Below, piece by piece: positions 40,113 through 47,369 of a stretch of DNA of 47,829 nt. The notes under the pieces are model-generated. The model saw only the letters and a program-made list of their open reading frames with translations. It searched no databases and was not told the origin of the DNA. The translations under genes were made by a program, and so were the position numbers. Origin of the DNA: Clostridia bacterium (GTDB taxonomy: Bacteria; Bacillota; Clostridia; Oscillospirales; Acutalibacteraceae); contig JAFSGP010000026.1 of NCBI GenBank assembly GCA_017440755.1, positions 1 to 47,829 on the forward strand, given 5' to 3'. Position 1 is the stretch's first letter, and every line of letters begins with the position of its first letter.

Positions 40113-41956
40113 GCGATAAACGGACGGAACTGCGTCGCCGCGCCATGGCGCTCCCCCTGGAGCCCGGCGTGTATATTATGAAAAACGCCGCGGGACAAAT
40201 CATCTATATCGGCAAAGCTAAGAAACTGAAAAACCGTGTCAGCCAATATTTCGGTGACCAAAAGGGACACACCGAGAAGGTGCGACAGATGGTCAGCCAC
40301 GTGGATCGGTTTGACTACATCGTGGTGGGGAGCGAATTTGAAGCTCTGGTGCTGGAATGCTCTCTCATCAAGCAGCACACCCCAAAATACAATATTTTGC
40401 TCAAAGACGACAAGGGATACCACTACATTCGTGTCTCCCCGCCGCCCTATTCCCGCCTGAGCGAGGCCAAGCAGACGGCGGAGGACGGCGCTCGGTATAT
40501 CGGACCCTTTATGAGCAGTTATGCGGTCAAGCAGGCGGTGGACGAGGCGAATAAAATCTTCTCCCTCGCCACCTGTGGCCGTCCCCTTGCCTACGGCAAG
40601 AAGGGGAGCGACCGCCCCTGTCTCAACCACCACATCGGGCAATGCTGCGCCCCTTGTACGGGGCGGGTTGACCCTGCCGCCTATACAGAGCGAGTGGAAG
40701 AGGCGGTGGAATTTCTAACCCAAGGTAGTGCGCGCACCATGGCAACCCTGCAGGAGCGAATGGAGGAGGCCGCCGAACGGCTGGACTTTGAGCAAGCCGC
40801 CCGTCTGCGGGACCGCATCCGCGCTATCCGCCGCATGGGCGAAAAGCAAAAGGTGGTGCTCTCCCGCATCGAGGAACAGGACGTCATCGCTCTGGCGCAG
40901 GGCAGCGGACACAGCTGTTTTGAGGTATTCCGCTTTGTGGGCGGACAGCTCACCGACCGCGAGCATTTCCTGCTGGACGAGCAGGAGGATACCCCTGCCG
41001 CCCGACGGGAATTTCTGGAGCAATACTATTCCCTGCGGGACCGCATACCGCCACAGGTGACCATTGACGGGGCTGCCGAGGACGGCGACCTGCTGGAACA
41101 ATGGCTCAGCCAAAAGGCGGGGCGGCGGGTGCGGCTGGTCAAGCCCCAGATAGGCGAGCAAGCTCATCTGGTGGAAATGTGCCGCAGCAATGCCGCCGAG
41201 CGCATTGCACAGCAGGTAGGTATGACCGGGCGGGAAACCGCCGCCCTGGAGGAACTGCGGCAGCTACTGGATCTGACTGTCACCCCCGCGTATATCGAGT
41301 GCTACGACATCTCCCACACCGCCGGAAGCGAACCCGTGGCGGCTATGGTGGTGTTTAAAAACGGTAAGCCACTGCGCACCGCCTATCGCAAATTCCGCAT
41401 TAAGCAGGCACAGGGCGGCGACGATTATGCCGCCATGGCGGAGGTGCTCACCCGCCGTATGAAGGAGTATCTCGCCCACCAAGAGGAAGGCAATGGGTTT
41501 GGGCAAAAGCCCGACCTGATTCTGCTGGACGGCGGCAGCGGACAGGTAGCCGCGGTAGCACCGGTACTGGCTCGGTACGGGTTGGATATCCCCCTGTATG
41601 GTCTGGTCAAGGACGACCGCCACCGCACCCGCGCCATTGCGTTGGAGGGCGGCGAAATCGACATTCACCGCAAGCGGGCAGCTTTTACGCTGCTGTCCGC
41701 CATACAGGAGGAGGTGCACCGCAGCGCCATCGGCTATCACCGACAGCGGCGCAAGAAGGCAACCATCTCCACCACTCTGCTCAGCATTCCCGGCATCGGC
41801 GAGACCCGCGCTCGCGCGCTATTGCGGCAGTTCGGCTCTCTGAAGGGTGTGCAAAATGCCTCGGTGGAGGAACTACTGTTGGTCAAAGGCATGACCCGCC
41901 CCGCCGCAGAGGAGATCCGCCGTTATTTTGAACAAGAGGAGGAAGGAAACCCGTGA
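40109..41956 (+). CDS. uvrC: Excinuclease ABC subunit C
   Basis: A 615-residue nucleotide-excision-repair nuclease. The N-terminal GIY-YIG domain is recognisable as LPLEPGVYIMKN then IIYIGKAKKLKNRVSQYF. Four cysteines follow in CGRPLAY, CLNHHIGQCCAPC. A UvrB-binding UVR motif spans RLDFEQAARLRDRI, the RNase H-like nuclease domain has ECYDISHTAGSEPVAAMVVF and LLDGGSGQV, and the C-terminus holds a double helix-hairpin-helix (LLSIPGIGETRARALLRQFGSL). Length matches the family. ATGA overlap joins it to comM, and it overlaps ktrB by four bases, so translation is coupled. Confidence 0.97.
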   Translation: MSDKRTELRRRAMALPLEPGVYIMKNAAGQIIYIGKAKKLKNRVSQYFGDQKGHTEKVRQMVSHVDRFDYIVVGSEFEALVLECSLIKQHTPKYNILLKDDKGYHYIRVSPPPYSRLSEAKQTAEDGARYIGPFMSSYAVKQAVDEANKIFSLATCGRPLAYGKKGSDRPCLNHHIGQCCAPCTGRVDPAAYTERVEEAVEFLTQGSARTMATLQERMEEAAERLDFEQAARLRDRIRAIRRMGEKQKVVLSRIEEQDVIALAQGSGHSCFEVFRFVGGQLTDREHFLLDEQEDTPAARREFLEQYYSLRDRIPPQVTIDGAAEDGDLLEQWLSQKAGRRVRLVKPQIGEQAHLVEMCRSNAAERIAQQVGMTGRETAALEELRQLLDLTVTPAYIECYDISHTAGSEPVAAMVVFKNGKPLRTAYRKFRIKQAQGGDDYAAMAEVLTRRMKEYLAHQEEGNGFGQKPDLILLDGGSGQVAAVAPVLARYGLDIPLYGLVKDDRHRTRAIALEGGEIDIHRKRAAFTLLSAIQEEVHRSAIGYHRQRRKKATISTTLLSIPGIGETRARALLRQFGSLKGVQNASVEELLLVKGMTRPAAEEIRRYFEQEEEGNP

Positions 41957-43284
41957 AAAAACGTCTTACCGGCGGTCAGGTGATCGCTATCGGCTTTTTT
42001 GCCATTATTCTGCTGGGCACCTTGCTCCTTTGCCTGCCCATCGCTACCAAAAGCGGCGAACCCGCCTCCTTCTTCGAGGCGCTGTTCACCGCCACCTCTG
42101 CCACCTGCGTAACAGGACTTGTTGTGCAGGATACCGCCCTGTACTGGTCCTATTTTGGACAAGCAGTCATCCTATTGCTCATCCAAGTGGGCGGTATGGG
42201 CTTCATCACCATCTCCACCCTTTTGCTGATGCTGTTACGAAAAAAAGTGGGTATTCGCAACCGAGAACAGATGGTGGAAAGCATCAGCACTGCCGACACA
42301 GGCAGCATTCTGCCGCTGACCAAAAAAATATTCGTCGGCACCGCCGCCGTGGAGCTTACAGGTGCCTGCCTGCTGGCGATTCGGTTCATTCCCCAATTTG
42401 GCGTAAAAGGCATCTGGTACAGCCTGTTTCATTCCGTATCCGCCTTTTGCAATGCCGGCTTCGACCTGATGGGACCCGTCAGCGGTCCCTACTCCTCCCT
42501 CACCGCCTACGCCGCCGACCCCTTGGTGGTATTGACGGTGGTAGGCCTCATCACCATCGGCGGTCTGGGCTACTGGGTTTGGGAGGACCTATGGCGCAAC
42601 CGCTGGCACTGGCGAAAATGGCGGTTGCACACAAAATTGGTAGTGACGCTCTCCCTTGTGCTCACATTGGGCGGTGCACTTTTGTTCTGGTTTTTGGAAA
42701 GAGGAAATCGCCAAAATTTTCCGCCTGCGGAACAGGCGCTGCGGGCTCTGTTCGATGCGGTCACTCCCCGTACCGCCGGATTTAACACAAGCGACACTGC
42801 CGCCCTGACCGAGGGCAGCAAACTGCTTACGGTCGTATATATGTTCATCGGCGGCAGCTCCGGCTCCACAGCGGGCGGTATCAAAACCACCACCTTTTTG
42901 GTGCTGTTGCTGTTCACCGTAACAGAAATCACACGGCGGCGAGACACCTACGTATTTGGACGGCGGCTGGACAATGCCTATTTGCACAGAGCCGTTTCGG
43001 TGGCTACCACCAACCTGCTGTTGGCGTTGTTCGCTACACTAGTTATCGCCCACACGCTGCCCTCGGTTCTGCTGTCGGATATTTTTATCGAAACCTTCTC
43101 CGCCATCGGTACGGTAGGTATGAGCACCGGACTGACGCGGCAATTATCTGTGGGACCCCAAGCGGTGCTTATTTTCCTTATGTTCTGCGGTCGTGTGGGA
43201 AGTTTATCCTTCTCCACCGCCCTCTTGGAAAAGCGATCCCATCCCCCCGTTACCCATCCCACCGAGCAAATCATCGTCGGATAA
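41953..43284 (+). CDS. ktrB: TrkH/KtrB-type potassium uptake channel subunit
   Basis: A 443-residue membrane subunit of a K+ uptake system. The four pore loops with their selectivity glycines are visible: TSATCVTGLVV, SVSAFCNAGFDL, TPRTAGFNTSD and FSAIGTVGMSTGLTR. The gating-loop region GGSSGSTAGGIKTTTF follows the third. The size fits KtrB rather than longer TrkH. It begins with GTG at 41953, overlapping the uvrC stop (GTGA), with GAGGAGGAAGG just before. The cytoplasmic regulator ktrA follows 13 bases later. Confidence 0.94.
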   Translation: MKKRLTGGQVIAIGFFAIILLGTLLLCLPIATKSGEPASFFEALFTATSATCVTGLVVQDTALYWSYFGQAVILLLIQVGGMGFITISTLLLMLLRKKVGIRNREQMVESISTADTGSILPLTKKIFVGTAAVELTGACLLAIRFIPQFGVKGIWYSLFHSVSAFCNAGFDLMGPVSGPYSSLTAYAADPLVVLTVVGLITIGGLGYWVWEDLWRNRWHWRKWRLHTKLVVTLSLVLTLGGALLFWFLERGNRQNFPPAEQALRALFDAVTPRTAGFNTSDTAALTEGSKLLTVVYMFIGGSSGSTAGGIKTTTFLVLLLFTVTEITRRRDTYVFGRRLDNAYLHRAVSVATTNLLLALFATLVIAHTLPSVLLSDIFIETFSAIGTVGMSTGLTRQLSVGPQAVLIFLMFCGRVGSLSFSTALLEKRSHPPVTHPTEQIIVG

Positions 43285-43297
43285 GGAGAATGCTATT

Positions 43298-43987
43298 ATG
43301 AAACAAAAAACTTTTCTCGTCATCGGTGCCGGCTCTTTCGGCAACCACCTGTGCCGCTGTCTGGTGCAACAGGGCGGTGAGGTCATGGTGGTTGACCGCT
43401 GTGCCGAAAAGGTAGAGGCGTTGCTCTCCACCGCCGCCAGCGGCAAAATTGGTGACTGCACCAACCCCGAGGTGCTCCGTTCTTTCGGTGTGGCGGATTT
43501 CGACGCCTGCTTCGTGTGCATCGGCGAAGATTTTCACAACAGCTTAGTTATCACTGACATGCTGAAAGAATTGGGCGCTAAATACGTATGCAGCGAGGCC
43601 ACCCAAGACAGACAGGAGAAATTCCTCCTGCACAACGGCGCCGACCGTGTGATTTTCCCTGAAAAGGACATCGCCCACCGTCTGGCGGTGGGAATGTGCA
43701 ACGATACGGTGTTTGATTATATCGCCCTGTCAGAGGAATACGGCGTGTACGAAATCTGCATACCCGACGCTTGGGTCGGAAAAACCCTGATGCAGCTCAA
43801 TGTGCGTGCCAATTTTGGGCTGAACGTGCTGGCAGCACGGCAGGGAGAGGACAGCCATATCCAGCCTGTTCTCACACCCGACTACGTATGTTCCGCACAC
43901 GAACACTTGCTTGTGATGGCAAATGCACAAGACATACACCGGCTCACCGAGTCAGGCGGACGCATCAAAGGAAAGAAAAAAGGATAA
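43298..43987 (+). CDS. ktrA: KtrA/TrkA-type potassium uptake regulatory subunit
   Basis: A 229-residue cytoplasmic RCK protein that gates KtrB in response to nucleotides. The Rossmann RCK_N domain (about residues 3-125) starts FLVIGAGSFGNHLCRCL with the GxGxxG loop and has VVDRCAEKVE with the acidic residue at the end of strand 2. The RCK_C domain (about 145-225) contains PDAWVGKTLMQLNVRANFGLNVLA. One RCK unit only, as in KtrA. The start at 43298 has AAGGAG upstream; the 35 extra codons back to 43193 overlap ktrB and are not used. Confidence 0.94.
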   Translation: MKQKTFLVIGAGSFGNHLCRCLVQQGGEVMVVDRCAEKVEALLSTAASGKIGDCTNPEVLRSFGVADFDACFVCIGEDFHNSLVITDMLKELGAKYVCSEATQDRQEKFLLHNGADRVIFPEKDIAHRLAVGMCNDTVFDYIALSEEYGVYEICIPDAWVGKTLMQLNVRANFGLNVLAARQGEDSHIQPVLTPDYVCSAHEHLLVMANAQDIHRLTESGGRIKGKKKG

Positions 43988-44000
43988 AGGCGGAATAGCA

Positions 44001-44495
44001 ATGGACAACATCATTTTAATCGGAATGCCCTCCTGCGGCAAAAGCACACAGGGACGCTTGCTGTCCAAGGAATTGGGCTATGCTTTCTTAGACACCGACG
44101 ACGTCATCGTCCGCCGCAACGGCTGTCCCCTGCGGGATATTCTGGACAACGAGGGCTTGAACGGCTTCAAATTGCGGGAGGAAGAGGCGATTTGCTCGGT
44201 GGACGTGGACCGCACGGTCATCGCCACCGGCGGCAGCGCCGTCTACTCCCCCAAGGCAATGGCCCACCTGAAAGCGGGCGGAAAAGTGGTATACCTCTGT
44301 CTGGCATACAAGGAGCTGGAGCGTCGCTTGGGGGACCTTCACGAGCGTGGCGTTGCCATCGCACCGGGCTCTACCCTACTGGACCTGTATAACGAGCGCA
44401 CGCCCCTCTACGAAAAGTACGCAGACATCACCGTCACCGTATCCGACACCAACAGCGTACGGCAGACACTGAAAGAGATTTTGGCTCAGCTGTAA
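44001..44495 (+). CDS. aroK: Shikimate kinase
   Basis: A 164-residue P-loop kinase that phosphorylates shikimate at the 3-hydroxyl in aromatic amino acid synthesis. Walker A is LIGMPSCGKSTQGRLL, followed by the shikimate-binding DTDD (FLDTDDVIVRR) and FKLREEEAI; the usual GGG loop is ATGGSAV here, and the lid region has YNERTPLYEKYAD. Length fits AroK. It is last in the operon with ktrA, 13 bases upstream; I see no pathway reason for the link. AAAGGCGG precedes the ATG at 44001; the longer frame from 43923 overlaps ktrA. Confidence 0.92.
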   Translation: MDNIILIGMPSCGKSTQGRLLSKELGYAFLDTDDVIVRRNGCPLRDILDNEGLNGFKLREEEAICSVDVDRTVIATGGSAVYSPKAMAHLKAGGKVVYLCLAYKELERRLGDLHERGVAIAPGSTLLDLYNERTPLYEKYADITVTVSDTNSVRQTLKEILAQL

Positions 44496-44531
44496 GCAAG
44501 GCGGCAAGTGTAATCATTTTTGTCGCCTTTA

Positions 44532-44570
44532 CCCCCTTTCCTGCATATACTGGCAGGAAAGGGGGTTTTT
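44532..44570 (+). terminator. Terminator of the six-gene operon, overlapping the amidase ribosome binding site
   Basis: CCCCCTTTCCTGC (44532-44544), loop ATATACTG, GCAGGAAAGGGGG (44553-44565), then TTTTT. The right arm AAAGGGGG is also the only good ribosome binding site for the amidase ATG at 44573. The loop contains TATACT, a possible -10 box. Confidence 0.85.
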
Positions 44571-44572
44571 CT

Positions 44573-45148
44573 ATGGCTATCAAGATTTTCATCGACCAAG
44601 GGCACAATCCGCAAGGAGTCAACGGCGGTGCGGTAGGCTTTGGCTATCGGGAGCAGGACATCACCTATCAGGTGGGCATGTATCTGGCAGACCTGTTGCG
44701 GGCGGACGACCGCTTCGAGGTGCGCACCTCCCGCAACACGCCCGACGAGGTGCTGGGTACCAGCAACGCCACCAGTCTGGCAGCACGGGTGAATGCCGCC
44801 AACAGCTGGCCCGCTGACTATTTCATCAGCATTCATTGCAACGCCAACGTCAATCCAGCAATTAACGGCAGCGAGGTATACGTCTATCGGGAGGGCAGCG
44901 AAGCGGCCGCTCTGGCGCGGCAGGTGCTGGACGCTATGGTGGCACAGGTGGGTACCAAGGATAACGGAGTGCGGGTCAATTCGTCCCTGTACGTACTGCG
45001 CCGCACACGCATGCCCGCCATTCTGGTGGAGCTGGCCTATATCACCAACGCCGAGGACGTGGAAAAGCTGGTAAACGACCAATACGGCTTCGCCTACGGC
45101 ATTTATCTGGGGATACTGCAGTATTTTGGTTTCTCTCTGCCGACGTAA
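44573..45148 (+). CDS. N-acetylmuramoyl-L-alanine amidase (Amidase_3)
   Basis: A 191-residue zinc amidase that splits the peptide from muramic acid in peptidoglycan. Zinc ligands and catalytic residues are in place: His in IFIDQGHNPQ, Glu in YREQDITYQ, His in FISIHCNAN and Glu in AILVELAYITN. There is no signal peptide and no cell-wall binding domain, as in the Bacillus CwlC/CwlD sporulation-type enzymes that act after mother-cell lysis or in the spore cortex; a phage-like endolysin is the alternative, but no phage genes are near. Its ribosome binding site lies inside the terminator stem of the upstream operon. Confidence 0.92.
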   Translation: MAIKIFIDQGHNPQGVNGGAVGFGYREQDITYQVGMYLADLLRADDRFEVRTSRNTPDEVLGTSNATSLAARVNAANSWPADYFISIHCNANVNPAINGSEVYVYREGSEAAALARQVLDAMVAQVGTKDNGVRVNSSLYVLRRTRMPAILVELAYITNAEDVEKLVNDQYGFAYGIYLGILQYFGFSLPT

Positions 45149-45170
45149 GGGGTACTCTCCAAAACAATAA

Positions 45171-45216
45171 AAACCGCGGTTTGTGGCCTTTTTGGCATTG
45201 CAAATCGCGGTTTTTT
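45171..45216 (+). terminator. Terminator after the amidase gene
   Basis: AAACCGCGGTTTG (45171-45183) pairs with CAAATCGCGGTTT (45201-45213), followed by TTT. The loop is 17 bases. Confidence 0.75.
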
Positions 45217-45226
45217 CTGGTATAGT
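45198..45226 (+). promoter_or_regulatory. Promoter of the GH109-like gene
   Basis: TTGCAA (45198-45203), 17 bases, TATAGT (45221-45226). The -35 box lies in the right arm of the upstream terminator. Confidence 0.7.
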
Positions 45227-45248
45227 AGATGCAAAGGAAGTGTGAGAT

Positions 45249-46484
45249 ATGAGAGATATCGTAAGAATCGGTTACATCGGCTGCGGACGGCGGGGTATCG
45301 GTGTGCTAAAGGGTGCGCTGGTCAAGGATATGCCGGACACCGTCATCGCCGCCCTGTGCGACCTGCACGCCGACCGCATGGAGAAGGCGGCCGCCATTCT
45401 GGAAGAAAACGGGCGACCCCGCCCGATGATGACCACCGACTATCGGGAGATATTGGCAGACCCCACCATCGACGCGGTCATTATCATGACCGACTGGCTG
45501 TCCCATATGCAGCTCATCGAGGACTGCTTGGTAGCGGGCAAGCCCACCGGCGTAGAGGTCGGCTGTACCTACGATATTGCCGATTGCTTCCACCTCATTG
45601 ACGTGTATGAGCGCACCGGCACCCCCCTCATGATGCTGGAAAACTGCTGCTACACCCGTCGGGAAATGGTGGCACTCCATATGGAGCGCCGTGGTCTGTT
45701 GGGCGAGGTGGTACACTGCGACGGCGGTTATCAGCACAACCTAATGGATTGCGAGCTGTTCTTAGATATCGACAATCCCGTGCGCCACTATCGCATCGAA
45801 AACTACACCACCCACAACTGCGACCAGTACCCCACCCACGCACTGGGACCCATTGCCAAGCTGCTGCGTATCAACCGCGGCAACCGCATGGTGCGGCTCA
45901 GCTCCTTCGCCTCCAAGAGCCGCGCACTGGCGGAGTATACCGCCGAGCGATTCCCCGCCGACAGCGAATTTAATCAGGTGGAGTACATTCAGGGGGATAT
46001 CATCACCACCGTCATTACCTGCGCGGGCGGCGAGACCATTCGGCTGACGTTGGACACCACCCTCCCCCGTTCCCACTACAGCCGCGACTTTACCGTCCGC
46101 GGCACCAAGGGCATGCTCAGCGAGGAGCACAAGGTGGTATACCTCAAAGGAATGCCGGACAAGACCGGTGACAACGAAGCGGAGATGTTCGATAAGTACG
46201 ACCACCCCCTGTACAAAAAACACGCCCATCTGGCGGATATGCCGGGACACAGTGGCGCCGACTGGCTGGTGTGTCGCGCCTTTATCGAGAGTGTAAAGGC
46301 GGGCACCAATACACCCATTGATGCCTACGACACCATCACCTGGATGGCAGTGGCCGCCCTGTCGGAGCAGTCGGTGCGGCGGAACGGTGCCCCCGTGGAC
46401 TTTCCCGATTTCACCCGTGGCAAGTGGCAAAACCGCGAGCCAATCGTAGAAAGCATTTACTGTCTGGACGAAATTATTGAGTAA
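45249..46484 (+). CDS. Gfo/Idh/MocA-type enzyme, GH109-like (NAD-dependent glycosidase)
   Basis: A 411-residue Rossmann-fold protein. The NAD-binding loop is IGYIGCGRRGIGVLKGAL. The second half has features I recognise from GH109 alpha-N-acetylgalactosaminidases: MMLENCCYTRREMVALHME, GYQHNLMD and YPTHALGPIAKLLRINRGNRM. GH109 enzymes cleave glycosides by NAD-assisted oxidation, elimination and reduction at C3. There is no signal or Tat peptide, so it would act inside the cell. AAAGGAA precedes the ATG. It is monocistronic. An ordinary sugar dehydrogenase is the alternative; the YPTH...INRGNR block argues for GH109. Confidence 0.8.
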   Translation: MRDIVRIGYIGCGRRGIGVLKGALVKDMPDTVIAALCDLHADRMEKAAAILEENGRPRPMMTTDYREILADPTIDAVIIMTDWLSHMQLIEDCLVAGKPTGVEVGCTYDIADCFHLIDVYERTGTPLMMLENCCYTRREMVALHMERRGLLGEVVHCDGGYQHNLMDCELFLDIDNPVRHYRIENYTTHNCDQYPTHALGPIAKLLRINRGNRMVRLSSFASKSRALAEYTAERFPADSEFNQVEYIQGDIITTVITCAGGETIRLTLDTTLPRSHYSRDFTVRGTKGMLSEEHKVVYLKGMPDKTGDNEAEMFDKYDHPLYKKHAHLADMPGHSGADWLVCRAFIESVKAGTNTPIDAYDTITWMAVAALSEQSVRRNGAPVDFPDFTRGKWQNREPIVESIYCLDEIIE

Positions 46485-46487
46485 CAG

Positions 46488-46519
46488 AAAAGCCTGCAAC
46501 TTGCGTTGCAGGCTTTTTT
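46488..46519. terminator. Two-way terminator between the GH109-like and ZIP genes
   Basis: AAAAGCCTGCAA (46488-46499) pairs with TTGCAGGCTTTT (46506-46517), with T runs on both strands. Confidence 0.9.
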
Positions 46520-46520
46520 C

Positions 46521-47273
46521 TTATCCTAATACTACATCCGTAATCAGCATCACGCAGAAACCGATAAGCAGCGCATAGGTGGCGCCCCGTTGACTGCCGT
46601 GGGCATGGGTTTCGGGAATCATCTCGTCACTGATGACGTACAGCATCGTACCGCCTGCGAAGGCCAGGGCAAAAGGCAGAATAGCCGATGCCACACTCAC
46701 CGCAAAATAGCCCACCAGCGTACCGATAACCTCCACCAGACCGGTAGCCATCGCGCACACAAAGGTTTTCCGCGGAGATACACCTGCCGCCAGCATAGGC
46801 CCGATAATCACCATACCCTCCGGAATATTCTGCAGGGCAATCCCCCCCGCAATGGTGAGCGCCTGAGCCGTGTCCCCTGCCCCAAAGCCCACACCGGCGG
46901 CGATACCCTCCGGCAGGTTATGAATGGCGATGGCAGTGACGAACAACAGCACCTTGCTCAGGTTGGTGTGTTGATGGGGCTCCAAATCCGCGCCAACCAT
47001 CTTATGCAGGTGCGGCACCAGTTTGTCAATCAAGTTAAGACACAGGGCACCGGCAAAAATGCCCGCTATGGTAATCACCAGCCCATATCGCCCACCATAA
47101 TCCAGCGAAGGCAAAACCAGCCCCAGTACCGCCGCCGCCAGCATTACACCCGCCGCGAAGGACAGCACAATATCAGAGAATTTATGGGATATTTTCTTAA
47201 AGATAAAGCCAATCAGCGCACCGATAACGGTAGCGCCGCCCACGCCCAGCGCGGTCAGCAGAACCATTTTCAT
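46521..47273 (-). CDS. ZIP family divalent metal transporter
   Basis: A 250-residue membrane protein with eight predicted segments that imports zinc or related divalent metals. The two metal-site helices carry AIAIHNLPEGIAAGVGFGAG and IALQNIPEGMVIIGP, the signature of ZIP transporters. A His-rich cytoplasmic loop (PHLHKMVGADLEPHQH) lies between helices 3 and 4. It belongs to the ZupT-like/GufA-like short group. AAGGTGG precedes the ATG, and the promoter is at 47295-47323. No Zur or Fur box was recognised. Confidence 0.94.
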   Translation of the reverse strand: MKMVLLTALGVGGATVIGALIGFIFKKISHKFSDIVLSFAAGVMLAAAVLGLVLPSLDYGGRYGLVITIAGIFAGALCLNLIDKLVPHLHKMVGADLEPHQHTNLSKVLLFVTAIAIHNLPEGIAAGVGFGAGDTAQALTIAGGIALQNIPEGMVIIGPMLAAGVSPRKTFVCAMATGLVEVIGTLVGYFAVSVASAILPFALAFAGGTMLYVISDEMIPETHAHGSQRGATYALLIGFCVMLITDVVLG

Positions 47274-47294
47274 ATAAACACCACCTTTGGTATC

Positions 47295-47323
47295 AGTATA
47301 ACATAGTTATGCCAATCAAGCAA
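47295..47323 (-). promoter_or_regulatory. Promoter of the ZIP transporter gene
   Basis: Minus strand TTGCTT (plus 47318-47323), 17 bases, TATACT (plus 47295-47300). Confidence 0.75.
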
Positions 47324-47369
47324 CCCTGCAAAAACAGGAGATTTTGATAAAGGAGTGGTTCTGCCGCTA

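Noticed and set aside
44573..45148. Prophage endolysin
   Set aside because: No holin, structural or integrase genes nearby; the protein fits CwlC/CwlD-type bacterial amidases.
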